Below, in pieces: positions 23,426 through 35,181 of a stretch of 64,000 nt of DNA. Every line of letters starts with the position of its first letter. The first letter of the stretch is position 1. The notes beneath the pieces were generated by a model. The model ran no database searches, was not told where the DNA came from, and was given only the letters and a program-made list of their open reading frames with translations. The stretch covers positions 15,348,760-15,412,759 of the forward strand of contig OY756969.1 of assembly GCA_963580455.1 (NCBI GenBank), in the 5' to 3' direction. The position numbers were made by a program, and so were the translations under genes. Source of the stretch: Euonymus europaeus (Eukaryota; Streptophyta; Magnoliopsida; Celastrales; Celastraceae).

Positions 23426-23642
23426 TTAAGGTTTGTAATCTTGGGGTTCTCTTTGGTTGATTCTAAATAGATTTATACTTGGGTGGAGAATTTGAGAGGT
23501 TGGTGCCCACAAGGTATTTGATAAAATTCCTGTGAGAATTTTGTGTTGATTTTGGGTTGCTATTGCCTTGACTTTTTGTTGAGATTGTTATCTATAATTG
23601 GGATTCTTGTCTTGTTTGTGCTGAAATCAAATTTGATTAAGG

Positions 23643-24608
23643 TTGTCTAGTGATGAGAAGGTTGAGTCTACTAAAGGCAAAGGTGGGAAGGCTTTGGGTA
23701 GGCAATCTAGGATTGTTTCAAAGGAGCCTTTGGATGTGGAGAAGTTTGATTGGTCAAACAATTTCGGTCTATGGCATGTCAAGGTGATGGATGCCCTAGC
23801 GCATCAATATCCTGATGAAGTGCTGGAAGACAAGCCATATGACATTGATGATAAAGAGTGGGCACATATGAATAAGCGTGCATGTGGTACTATCCAAAAT
23901 TGCTCAGTGAGGGATTTGAAGTATCTAGTACTTGATGTGAGTGTTTTTAGGGAGATGTGACAGATTTTGGAGGATAAGTACATGAAAAAGAGCATCGAGA
24001 ATCGTCTCCATTTGTTGAAGAAGCTTTATCGCTTCACTATGAAAAGGGGTGCATCTATAAGTGAGCACTTGAATGAGTTCACTAAATTGCTTGCTAACTT
24101 GGAAAATTTAGAAGAAATTTTCAAGGATGAGGTGAAAACCTTATTGTTGTTGAATTCACTTCCTGAGGAGTTTGAGAATTGTTTTCAACACTTTGATATA
24201 TGGGAAGACAGAACTGAACTAAAATGAAGTGTCTACTACATTGTTGAATTTTGAGTTCAGAAAGAAGGATAAAGAGGCATCGCGTGATTCACAATCAAAG
24301 GCATTATTGGCAATAGATGGGAGGTCGAGAGATAGAAAGAAATCTGGTGGTGGTTCCTCTCGGGTCGGTCCAAATCAAGAGGAGGACGACAGCTTGCTAA
24401 GGATGAGTGTGCTTTTTTCTATGAGAGAGGGCGCTGGAAGAAAGATTTTCCAAAGGTGGCAAAGAAGAAGGATAACTCCACTTCTTCGTCAATTAATGTT
24501 GCTTAGAAAAAGGATGAAGATGAGGGTTCGAACTACTCAATGATCATTTCATCAATTGTTTAATCCGCAACTTCTAGTGAGTGGATTTTAGATATTGGGG
24601 CTACGTTC
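23643..24608 (+). pseudogene. gag: Copia2 gag and start of protease
   Basis: Open pieces at 23643-23960, 23967-24227 and 24229-24543 together cover a copia gag (EKFDWSNNFGLWHVKVMDAL, ISEHLNEFTKLLANLENLEE, LLNSLPEEFENCF). They are separated by a TGA at 23958-23960, a TGA at about 24225 and small shifts. The protease start follows at 24575 (EWILDIGAT), where the catalytic triplet reads Asp-Ile-Gly. At 24608 copia3 interrupts it, and the frame resumes at 32075. Confidence 0.8.
24604..24608 (+). repeat. Target site duplication of copia3, left copy
   Basis: CGTTC at 24604-24608 is repeated at 32070-32074, exactly flanking the two LTR ends. Confidence 0.9.
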
Positions 24609-26095
24609 TGCTGGGTTTCAATATCTCATACACAGCGGAAGTTTAAAATTTTATTGAAACCCTCCAGAGAATCCATGTGAAAGGGCATACATCGGTGACG
24701 AGAAGTTACCTCTTGAAGTGCAGAAAACAACCGATTGCTTGGCTTGAATGATCCGAATCAATCCGCGCTATCCAACCGAACAGCACGCCTCTATGGTATC
24801 CGCACGAACAAGCCAAAGATCGCCTCTTCACGTTATGCTAGTAACGAGGAGAAGAAGCTCCAATCCGTTTTTCCTCTCAACTCACCAAGAAATGCGGCAC
24901 ACCAAGAGTTGTGTTGTCTCCTAGGGTTCCTCTAACCCTAGATATTCCGTGAGTCAAGTAAAACCGAAAAGGCCCAAATCTCCTTGAAGAAAGAAGCCCA
25001 CGTTTTTGGGTTCTTGATCATGTTCAATTAATCTTATTAATTAAACCGGTAATGGACCTTACATAAAGTCCTAAGCCCAAACGTAATATCTTATTCTTAA
25101 ATAACATAATCTTTGACTTATTCTATGTGTGTGACCCTATAGGTTCTCGTTATGTTAGCAGTGAAACTGAAATCATATTCTAGCATCACAAACAATGAGA
25201 GGTATCTAGCAACACATCATTGTTACCCAAATAACGAGAATGTCAATGATTCGACATAACCTTTATTTATGACCAATTTCTATGTAGTCCTTTTGTCCTT
25301 AATATCTTGATTAACATCGAGGCATGGAATGTGTCATCCTCGTATATGTTAATCTATGTGTTTCTTGATTCCGAGTAGACTATTAAAAAACAAACGAAAT
25401 CAGTATCACATATTGATTCATTTGAGCACGGCCATGCATTTCTAAGTCTCACTCAATCAAGGGGCCCACAGATATCACAACTGTTATATAGAAGGGACAA
25501 ATACCATCTAGGTCACTCACATCCCTCCACAAGATTCGTGATATACCCAATCACTGACTTTATAGCCAACCCTTTTACAAGTGACGTTAGACAATATCAA
25601 AGTGTATAACTCCTCATGTTGGGAACCGTAGTGATTTCAGCTTAAAGGAAAACATATATCATTGTCACTATGAGAATAGCTTATGACATTCATATAGTCA
25701 TCCATGCAGTATTCTCATGTTGGGTCTGTCCAGTACTTCCCGTTCTCTAACAAGTACCTATGTATTGATTTGATATCTCATATCCATGACTCGCAAGATT
25801 TAGTCATCAATCAACGTACATACTAGTCTCAACGTATTAATGTTATCCCATTTAACAATAATACTCGACTAGGGACATTTAGGAATAGTGTTCTATATAC
25901 ATCTATGAAGATCTCACGTTCAAGTCACACACTTGAAGTCTCATAGCATCGAACCAACTATTCTAGGGATATTTATCATAATCATTTATATAGTGCAGAT
26001 AAATAATTCATAGCAAATAAAATACCTCAATATAACATAATAAATGAATGCTAATACAATCATCCCATGATTGGCTCCTAGTGCATACACCAACA
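24609..26095 (-). repeat. Copia3 3' LTR
   Basis: Runs from TGCTGGGTTTC to CACCAACA. It matches 30583-32069 over its full length. The first base pairs differ (TGCTG here, TGTTG in the other copy). Confidence 0.95.
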
Positions 26096-26109
26096 ATCTC
26101 CCACTTGCT

Positions 26110-26916
26110 CTAGAGCCAATCACTCATGTATCTAATACCAATAGATCGAGTGTGACCATCATGCTTCCGCTGCACCAGAGGCTTGGTCAGTGGGTCGGCG
26201 ATATTATCGTCTGTCGGTACTCTACATATCTTCACATCTCCTCTGTCAACAATTTCACGTATGAGATGGAAGCGCCGGAGTATATGTTTGGACTTTTGGT
26301 GAGATCTGGGCTCCTTAGCCTGTGCAATGGCCCCATTGTTATCACAATAGATGTCCAATGGGTTTGCAATGCTAGGAACCACGCCAAGTCCAGTAATGAA
26401 CTTTCTGATCCAAACAGCCTCCTTTGAAGCATCAGAGGCGGCAATATACTCAGCCTCTGTAGTAGAATCGGCTACTGTCTCTTGCTTCGAACTTTTCCAG
26501 CTCACAGCACCTCCATTTAGGCAAAACACAAAACCTGACTGAGATTTGGAGTCGTCCTTATCGGACTGAAAACTGGCATCAGTGTAACCATTTACGACCA
26601 GTTCATCATCACTTCCATAAACCAAGAATGAATCCTTAGTTCTTCTCAAGTACTTAAGGATATTCTTGACAGCTATCCAGTGACCTTCACTAGGATCTGA
26701 CTGATATCTACTTGTCATGCTTAAAGCATATGACACATCAGGGCGCGTACATATCATGGCATAGATGATAGATCCAATTGCAGAAGCATATGGAATCTTA
26801 CTCATGCGATCCCTTTCATCCTGAGATATAGGGCATTGATCTTTAGAGAGACTCATCCCATGTGACATGGGTAGAAATCCCCTCTTAGATTCTTGCATGC
26901 TGAACCGTTGCAGCAC
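26110..26916 (-). pseudogene. pol: Copia3 pol end: RNase H
   Basis: The frame runs in phase with the upstream 879-codon part; TGA (27025-27027) and TAA (27001-27003) separate them. It carries RYQSDPSEGHW, VNGYTDASFQSDKDDSKSQ, STTEAEYIAASDASKEAVW, IYCDNNGAIAQAKEPRSHQ and a tail ending DWL at TAG. The RNase H acidic residues (D in TDAS, E in TEAEY, D in CDN) are all present. RNase H removes the RNA template during reverse transcription. It directly abuts the polypurine tract and LTR. Confidence 0.9.
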
Positions 26917-27024
26917 TTTATCAATGTATGTACTTTGACTTAGACCAAGTAGTTTTCTTGATCTATCCCTATAGATCTTGATACCTAATATATAGGCAGC
27001 TTAGCCTAAGTCTTTCATGGAAAA

Positions 27025-29664
27025 TCATTTCCCTAACCAAGTCTTGACAGACTGTAAGGTAGGAATGTCATTCCCAATAAGTAGTATGCCATCCACATAC
27101 AATACCAGAAAGACTTTTGTGCTCCCACTAACCCTTTGATAGACACAAGGTTCATCCTCATTTTGTATGAAACCAAACTCTTTGATTGTTTCATCAAAAC
27201 GTAGATTCCAGCTTTGAGAAGCTTGCTTTAATCCATAAATGGATCGCTGCAATTTGCATACTTTGCCAGCATTCTCTGGAGTGACAAAACCCTCAGGCTG
27301 TGTCATGTACATATCCTTGATTAAATTCCCATTAAGGAATGCAGTCTTGACATCCATTTGCCAGATTTCATAATCATAGAATGCTGCAATAGCAAGCAAG
27401 ATCCTGATGGATTTAATCATGGCAACTGGAGAAAAAGTCTCATCATAGTCTATACCATGAATTTGCTTGAAACCCTTTGCAACCAATCGCCCCTTAAAGG
27501 TATGTACCTCCCCATCCATGTTAGTTTTCTTTTTGAAAACCCACTTGCACCCAATGGGTTTTACCCCTTCAGGTGGGTCAACCAAGGTCCATACCTTGTT
27601 GACATACATGGATTCCATCTCAGATCTCGTGGCCTCTAGCCATTTCTCAGACTCTGGACCCGTAATAGCCTCTTGGTAGGTTGTTGGCTCATTTTGATCT
27701 ACGAGCAATACATCACCATGTTGAGACACCAGAAATCCATATCTCTTAGGCTCATGACGTTGCCTACCAGACTTATGTGGGCCTTGTGTTACTTGAGCAG
27801 ATTCTTGTTCCACAACAACTTGTGGTGCGTGCTCATGTTCCGTCATAGGTTCAGTGTTCTTTTGTGTGTCTCGAACTTCTTTGAGTTCTATTTTACTCCC
27901 ACTGATTCCTCTAGAGATGAATTCTCTTTCTAGAAAAATACCAGTCCGTGCAACAAACACTTTGCTCTCGGTAGGATTATAGAAATAGTACCCCTTAGTT
28001 TCTTTAGGATACCCCACAAAATAACACTTATCCGATTTGGGTCCAAGTTTGTCAGTGGCTTGACGTCTTACGTAGGCTTCACAACCCCAAATTTTCAAGA
28101 AAGACATACTAGGACGTTTCCTAGTCCATAATTCATATGGTGTCTTTTGAACCGATTTTGAAGGAACGCGATTGAGAGTAAAAGCGGCTGTCTCTAAAGC
28201 ATGTCCCCAAAAGGAAATTGGAAGATCTGCATGACTCATCATAGATCGTACCATGTCTAACAGGGTGCGATTTCTCCTCTCGGAAACACTATTCCATTGT
28301 GGTGTTCCAGGAGGAGTGAGTTGTGATACTATACCACACTCTTTCAGATGATCATTAAACTCATGGCTTAGGTATTCTCCACCTCGATCCGATCGAAGTA
28401 CTTTGATACTTTTGCCAAGTTGGTTTTGTACTTCATTCTTGAAATCCTTGAACTTTTGAAAAGATTCTGACTTGTGTTTCATAAGGTACACATAGCCATA
28501 TCTACTGAAGTCATCAGTAAATGTAATGAAGTAATAAAATCCACCTCTGGCTAATGAGTTAATAGGCCCACATACATCACTATGTATAAGACCCAACAAA
28601 TCATTAGCCCTCTCACTATGCCCAGTGAAAGGGGCTTTAGTCATCTTGCCTAATAAACAGGATTCGCATACCTCATATGATTCAAAATCAAATGAGTCCA
28701 AGAATCCATCTTTATGAAGTTTGGATATACGTTTCTCATTTATATGGCCCAAGCGACAATGCCAGAGATAAGTGGGGTTCGAATCATTCGATTTGAACCT
28801 CTTAGTATTAATGTTATAGACAGATGTTTCGCGATCTAGAATATAGAGTCCATTAAACAATTGTGCACTACCATAAAATATTTCATTAAAATAAAATGAA
28901 CAACATTTGTCCTTTATTAAAAATGAAAAACCCTTCTTGTCCAAACAAGAAATAGAAATAAGATTCCTACTAATAGCAGGCACAAAGTAACAGTCCTCTA
29001 ATTCCAATACTAGCCCTGAAGGCAAAGTTAAATAATAAGTTCCTACAGATAGTGCAGCAACTCTTGCTCCATTGCCTACTCGTAGGTCCACCTCGCTTTT
29101 AGTCAAAGTTCTACTCCTTTTGAGTTCCTGCACATCATTACATATGTGAGAACCACAACCGGTATCTAATACCCAAGTAGAAGAAGCAGATAAATTGACT
29201 TCTATAACAAAAATACCTGAAGTGGAAGTCATACTCCCTTTCTTCTTTTTGAGCTCTTCCAGGTAAACTTGGCAATTCCTCTTCCAGTGTCCAGCGACAC
29301 CACAGTGGAAACATGTCCCTTCCTTAGCAACTCCACCTTTAGGTTTCAGTGCTTTAGACTTGGGTTTGGGCTGATTGTTGGATCCATTATCCATTTTCTT
29401 CTTATAGTTGCCCTTACCCTTGCCCTTGCCCTTGCCTTTGCCCTTTTGAACCATCATTATGGAACTAGAGCCTTTTGGCATGTTCTGTTCAGCAGTTCTT
29501 AACATAGCTAACAGTTCTGGCGGTGATTTGTCAATTTTGTTCATGTTGTAGTTCACGACAAATTGACCATAGCTCGGAGGCAACGATTGCAGAACTAAAT
29601 CAATGGCCAACTCTTGGCCCATAGGAAATCCCAACCTCTCAAGACTTTCAACGTACCCAATCAT
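27025..29664 (-). pseudogene. pol: Copia3 gag end, protease, integrase, RT
   Basis: An 879-codon open stretch within the larger frame. In order: gag core; a GKGKGKGKGK basic run; CCHC knuckle CFHCGVAGHWKRNC; protease VLDTGCGSHIC; integrase zinc region (HCRLGHINEKR...CESCLLGK); and core residues HSDVCGP (D), LRSDRGGEYL (D) and VSERRNRTLLD (E). RT follows (GCKWVFKKK, GRLVAKGF, MDVKTAFLNG). The RT active site reads LYVDGILLIG: the second Asp of the usual Tyr-Val-Asp-Asp is Gly (27088-27090). The frame ends at TGA 27025-27027. All other catalytic residues that I can check are in place. The M at the start is internal; the true start is 30081. Confidence 0.9.
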
Positions 29665-29706
29665 TTTGAGTACGTGAGGTTCAACAGGACTTCCTTCCGC
29701 TAATTT

Positions 29707-30081
29707 TCACTGAAATAATGTTTTAGAAACATCATACCTTTCTTGCCGAGCCTGACCTTGATAAAGTTTCTTAAGGTGCCCGATCATATCGTAGGCATCC
29801 ACGTTCTCATGTTGCTTCTGAAGCTCAGAGTCCATGGTGGCTAGCATGATGCATCCAACATCCAAGGCGTCATCTTGATGCTTCTTGTAAGCATCCTTTT
29901 CAGCCCTTGAAGCATTAGCAGCTAGTTGCTCAGGAATAGCTTGCTCTAGGACGTACTGCTTTCGCTCATGTTTGAGGACAATCCTCAAATTTCGATACCA
30001 GTCTAGGAAATTTGTCCCAGTCAGCTTGTCCTTCTCAAGGACAGATCGTAGTGTTAGGTTGTTTGAAGTGTTTGATGCCAT
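29707..30081 (-). pseudogene. gag: Copia3 gag start
   Basis: The polyprotein starts MASNTSNNLTLRSVLEKDKL and shows the copia gag pattern (GTNFLDWYRNLRIVLKHERK, YDMIGHLKKLYQ). After 124 codons a TGA (29707-29709) interrupts the frame, which is then open again in phase until 27025. The ATG at 30081 lies about 485 bases downstream of the PBS and is the natural start. Confidence 0.9.
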
Positions 30082-30566
30082 GGAAATCTACAATAGAAAT
30101 ATGCAAAGTAAATGTCATGCTATTCACATTTAATAAGGTTTTTAAATAAATGTAACTCCTGCTATTTTTTCTTCAATTAATAGCCCTCACTATTAATTTG
30201 GAAAGTCACAACAATTGAAACCGATTCAATTAGGAAACCCTAATTCATGCTCACCAACCGTCGGTTTACACTTGTAATACATCAACACTTGACATACACA
30301 GCCGACGCAAACCCTAGTGAGAAGCCGATCAACATAACCAACATCAATCATGTTTCTGTTTTGTTTCGTTTAATCACATTAAATCAACTCATCATAGGCA
30401 AGTAACAAATCATCATTCTGATCACATCAAAACTGAATCCGTATGAAACATACTCACCAAGAAACCCGAATCTGTTTTTGATCTTATCAAACATGTCATT
30501 CCGTTTGTAATCATATTAACACAGATCTATTCACAAGGCAAACATAACCGATTTATGGTTTCACAA

Positions 30567-30581
30567 GCGGCTCCGATACCA
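30567..30581 (-). other. Copia3 primer binding site
   Basis: TGGTATCGGAGCCGC on the minus strand follows the 5' LTR directly. It is the initiator-Met type with one difference from the usual TGGTATCAGAGC. Confidence 0.85.
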
Positions 30582-30582
30582 C

Positions 30583-32069
30583 TGTTGGGTTTCAATATCT
30601 CATACACAGCGGAAGTTTAAAATTTTATTGAAACCCTCCAGAGAATCCATGTGAAAGGGCATAAATCGGTGATGAGAAGTTACCTCTTGAAGTGTAGAAA
30701 ACAACCGATTGCTTGGCTTGAATGATCCGAATCAATCCGCGCTATCCAACCGAACAGCACGCCTCTATGGTATCCACACGAACAAGCCAAAGATCGCCTC
30801 TTCACGTTATGCTAGTAACGAGGAGAAGAAGCTCCAATCCGTTTTTCCTCTCAACTCACCAAGAAATGCGGCACACCAAGAGTTGTGTTGTCTCCTAGGG
30901 TTCCTCTAACCCTAGATATTCCGTGAGTCAAGTAAAATCGAAAAGGCCCAAATCTCCTTGAAGAAAGAAGCCCACATTTTTGGGCTCTTGACCATGTTCA
31001 ATTAATCTTATTAATTAAACCGGTAATGGACCTTACATAGAGCCCTAAGCCCAAACGTAATATGTTATTCTTAAATAACATAATCTTTGACTTATTCTAT
31101 GTATGTGACCCTATAGTTTCTCGTTATGTTAGTAGTGAAACTAAAATCATATTCTAGCATCACAAACAATGAGAGGTATCTAGCAACACATCATTGTTAC
31201 CCAAATAACGAGAATATCAATGATTCGACATAACCTTTATTTATGACCAATTTATATGTAGTCTCTTTGTCCTTAATATCTTGATTAACATTGAGGCATG
31301 GAATGTGTCATCCTCGTATATGTTAATCTATGTGTTTCTTGATTCCGAGTAGACTATTAAAAAACAAACGAAATCAATATCACATATTGATTCATTTGAG
31401 CACGGCCATGCATTTCTAAGTCTCACTCAATCAAGGGGCCCACAGATATCACAACTGTTATATAGAAGGGACAAATACCATTTAGGTCACTCACATCCCT
31501 CCACATGATTCATGATATACCCAATCACTGACTTTATAGCCAACCCTTTTACAAGTGACGTTAGACAGTATCAAAGTGTATAACTCCTCATGTTGGGAAC
31601 CGTAGTGATTTCAGGTTAAAGGAAAACATATATCATTGTCACTATGAGAATAGCTTATGACATTCATATAACAATCCATGCAGTATTCTCATGTTGGGTC
31701 TGTCCAGTACTTCCCGTTCTCTAACAAGTACCTATGTATTGATTTGATATCTCATATCCATGACTCGCAAGATTTATTCATCAATCAACGTACATACTAG
31801 TCTCAACGTATTAATGTTATCCCATTTAACAATAATACTCGATTAGGGACATTTAGGAATAGTGTTCTATATACATCTATGAAGATCTCACGTTCAAGTC
31901 ACACACTTGAAGTCTCATAGCATCGAACCAACTATTCTAGGGATATTTATCATAATCATTTATATAGTGCAGATAAATAATTCATAACAAATAAAATACC
32001 TCAATATAACATAATAAATGTATGCTAATACAATCATCCCATGATTGGCTCCTAGAGCATACACCAACA
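30583..32069 (-). repeat. Copia3 5' LTR
   Basis: 1487 bp, TG...CA ends. It matches 24609-26095. CGTTC follows at 32070. Confidence 0.95.
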
Positions 32070-32837
32070 CGTTCCATGTGTCCCAATAGGGACTAGTTCT
32101 CTAGCATTGATAAGTTGGAGAATGGTGTTGTTCTGATGGGGAATTCTCAACCTTGTCAGATTATGGGGATTGGTAGCATCCATTTGAAGTTACATGATGG
32201 AGTGGTCAGAGAGTTAAAGGATGTCAGGTATGTCCTAGGGATGACGAAGAACCTCATCTCCATCGATCAGTTGGAAAGCAAAGGTTATCGGATTGCTATT
32301 CAAGATGGCATTTTAAAGGTAATTTTTGGAGCAATGGTTTTAATGAAAGGCACTCGTGAGAGTGACTTGTATTACTTGAAAGGGAATACAATTACAGGCT
32401 TAGTAGCAGCTACTACCGAGGCTATAGATTCTGCAGCCAAGTTGACTACCAAATTATGGCATATGCGGTTGGCACATACAGGTAAAAAATCTTTGCATGA
32501 TCTTGTTCAACAAGGTTTATTGAAAGGTGTTGCTGCCTTCAAGTTAGATTTCTGTGAGCATTGTGTTATGGGCAAGCAAAAAAGAGCTACATTTGGGACA
32601 ATTATCCACAAGTCTAATGGGATACTGGATTATGTGCACACAAATGCTTGGGGTCCTTCCAAGAATGCATTATTTAGAGGGAAACACTATTTTGTGACTT
32701 TTGTTGATGAATATTCTAGGTGGTTATAGGTTTACACCATGAGATGTAAAGATGAAGTCCTAGAGATGTTTGTGAGTTGGAAGAAAGTCATGGAGAATCA
32801 GACTAGCTAAAAAATCAAGATACTCCGATCAGACGTT
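32070..32837 (+). pseudogene. pol: Copia2 protease end and integrase start
   Basis: Resumes the copia2 protease after copia3 (VRYVLGMTKNLISIDQLESKGY). It then reads through the integrase zinc-binding region (LWHMRLAHTGKKSLHDL, FCEHCVMGKQKR) into the core (LDYVHTNAWGPSKN, FVTFVDEYSRW). The first catalytic Asp position reads His-Thr-Asn, so the Asp is lost. A TAG follows at 32727. The homology stops in ILRSDV at about 32837, where copia2 ends abruptly. No RT, RNase H or 3' LTR follows. Confidence 0.8.
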
Positions 32838-33250
32838 TGTTGAGAGTTTTTCGCTTTGGTAGTTGCCACAATGATCAAATTTGAATTGTAATCTGTATTT
32901 TTTATCGAATCCACCAATATCTGATCTTTTGACAATGAAGATATATGCCAAATTGCGTCAGGTTTGTTGAACCCAATCGATCAATGATTGGCGTAATTTG
33001 AACACCTGTAAATGTATTAAATGCTATTAGAAATTAATGAATATTTATTTGAACCTAACACAAAAAAATTCATATGTTATTTGAATTAAACATCTTACCA
33101 TATCGCTTTCAAATTCGCTTCTAACATAATCTGCGATATTCTCCTCGGATTCAACCATAAGATTGTCTTCTTGCTTCGTTTCGCTTGTGATGAAGTCATC
33201 ATGAGAACAATATAATTTAACTTTAGTGCGCACGCAATCACTAACATAGG
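32838..33250 (-). pseudogene. FAR1/FRS-like N-terminal fragment
   Basis: Two exons with clear splice signals on the minus strand. The right exon is acidic (EDNLMVESEENIADYV, FESDM) and ends at a GTAAGA donor (33099/33098). The left exon starts after a TTTACAG acceptor (33006) and reads VFKLRQSLIDWVQQT, stop, RNLAYIFIVKRSD, then KKYRLQFKFDH. This matches the opening of FAR1-type or MULE-related DNA-binding domains in plants, which begin with a Phe-x-Ser-Arg...Leu-x-x-Trp-Val block and continue to a Cys-x-Arg-x-Gly-x-Tyr block. A TGA lies within it. It is cut at about 32837 by the junction with copia2. The family call is a pattern match only. Confidence 0.45.
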
Positions 33251-33254
33251 GAAA

Positions 33255-33611
33255 TTACCTTCTAAAAAATAAACCGCTAATATCTGTACTAACCTTCTCG
33301 ATTGAAACGGTTAGCAAGTGAAAGTCAAATATATAGTCCATTTGTTTGACTTTGTATCCACAGGGGATAATAGCAGCCGGTACAAAAAATTTAGCTGGAA
33401 CAATGGAACAAAATGATATGATTCTTCCAACAAAATGCATGTAAATAGTAAATGGGTGTAGACCAACATGAAAAATATATCTTCCATGCAAGGCGTTGCT
33501 TGCAAAAGTCGAGCTTTCAAACTGTAATGATGAAAAAAAAATGTCAAAGAAAATGTACCTACCCGTCGTAGTCAACAACAAGTGAAAGAAATAATAGCAC
33601 ACACCGCACAT
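33255..33611 (-). pseudogene. Open frame of unknown kind upstream of FAR1-like exon
   Basis: 118 codons on the minus strand, rich in Phe, Ile and His, ending in SGLFFRR. A TCATTACAG acceptor-like sequence lies within it near 33525, so only the part after that may be coding. It could be an earlier exon of the FAR1-like remnant to its left. I do not recognise the protein. Confidence 0.25.
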
Positions 33612-34640
33612 GCAAGGGTATCACATCCTGCAATATTTTGGCAAACCACCATTATAATAAACTTTATAATTTCGTAGTACATTGGAAGAGGAAATAAAAG
33701 AACAATGAACTCACCATGATCAAACAACTTCGCCAATGGGCTTGAAAATTTTAAAGTGCATTAGAGGTGATAAAAGAAATAGGCTGCTAAAACAACAACA
33801 CGTGAAACCAAGAAAGACTTATGAATTGCGTTCAGGCTCACCATACACTCAAAAAATGGGCACCCTCAATAAATAAGCACCAATAAGAAAAGACCAAATT
33901 TGACATAGATAATTATTGATATTCTCTACCGAGGAATATATTCTTTAGCATGAAATATTCTCTAATAATGAAATTGTTTTTACAGCCACAGTAAAAGTTT
34001 AAAAAGAATTTGAATGGAGAGTTTTGACCAGTTTTTTTAAAAGTTTTTGTAATAATCTAATACTATAAAAAAGAAAAAAATTAAAGTTACAAAACACATA
34101 TTTTGCATGGGTCCCTTTTGGTCTAATGCAAAAGACAAATCAATTTTTATTTTATTTGCATGCTCATTTCTTGTGTCAAATCAATTGCTCATGGTAGTTG
34201 GTTGATTTGGTTAACTGTATGCAAAATATACATGCCTCACCACTCAAATAAACCACCCACTTTACTAACCTATAATCTGTATTGATTTTCTCTAATTTGG
34301 TCTACATATAATGAAACTATTAAATTAAATGCGCAACTAAGATATCCCACTCATTGTTAGTTGCATGTGACGAAGTGCAGAGGGATGTAAGTTGCAATTG
34401 AGAGCCTAAACTCAAACTAAGTTCAATTCTAAGATTAATTCATAACTAAGACTGGATAGTGTCCCAAATGGTTCATCACATAAGTGGTTCCATGCGCCCA
34501 TTATCCCTAATTCCCAACCTAAAGTGGCTGACACAGTATGTGAAGAAGAGTAGGGAAATCATTATGACCGAGTAAACCAACGGAATACCAGAACCATGGT
34601 AGAATGGACCTTAATCAAGGTACTTTAGTTATATACTTAC
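33612..34640. other. Stretch without recognisable genes
   Basis: About 1 kb of AT-rich DNA. I see no LTR ends, inverted repeats or convincing coding frame. Confidence 0.5.
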
Positions 34641-34776
34641 GCCATGTTTGGGCCAATCTCTGAGAAGGTCCTCGCGTTACCGAACCTAAAGACTCACTTG
34701 CAGCAGCCATCGCCACCCCGATAATCACAAAGTCAACCAAATTATACGGGTCATTTTCATCAGCATTATTAGCCAT
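34641..34776 (-). pseudogene. Candidate first coding exon, unassigned
   Basis: An ATG at 34776 opens 45 codons (MANNADENDPYNLVDFVII, then an Ala-rich stretch, then RGPSQRLAQTW). It ends at a GTAAGT consensus splice donor at 34640. No following exon was found in the next kilobase. The start and donor make this a plausible exon of a lost gene. It could be a gene of the same DNA transposon as the Myb/SANT-like ORF just upstream, but that is inference. Confidence 0.3.
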
Positions 34777-35181
34777 AACCTGATAAAATAATTTTCGGTT
34801 AGCTACAATTCAAAATTAACTTATATGTTCCTATCAACAGAAATACCAAAACAAATGCATACCCCAAGTCCATAAGCAACACTGTAAGCCATATTAAAAA
34901 TAAAGATCCAGAAGGCAATTCACAATACAAAGCTTAAAAAATCCCAAACATAGCAATAACAGCTCACGCTTTCTAAACAATTCCTTTCACAAATATAGAA
35001 AGTCTAGTAAAAATAGCTCATAACCTGCACTTGTCTAGCAAAAATAGCTCTTTAATTTCAATACAAAACTCATAATTAAACGAACTCCAATAAAAACAAA
35101 GCTTAATAAGTCCATACAAAACTGTCCATAGTGATTAAAAAAATCCAGTACAAACAAAGCTTAAAAAATCCCAATAAAAAG

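Larger units (their letters stand above)
24609..32069 (-). mobile_element. Copia3: young, nearly intact Ty1/copia element
   Basis: A 7461-bp element on the minus strand with two LTRs of equal length (1487 bp) and CGTTC duplications. It has an initiator-Met PBS (30567-30581), one continuous 1324-codon reading frame (30081-26110) and a polypurine tract next to the left LTR. By eye the LTRs differ at about 34 positions with no indel, roughly 2.3 percent. The reading frame is broken only by three in-frame stops and carries one active-site substitution. It sits in the protease of copia2. Confidence 0.95.

Noticed and set aside
33255..33611. B3 DNA-binding domain in the 118-codon frame
   Set aside because: A single Pro-x-x-Phe-like phrase is not enough; no fold pattern could be followed.
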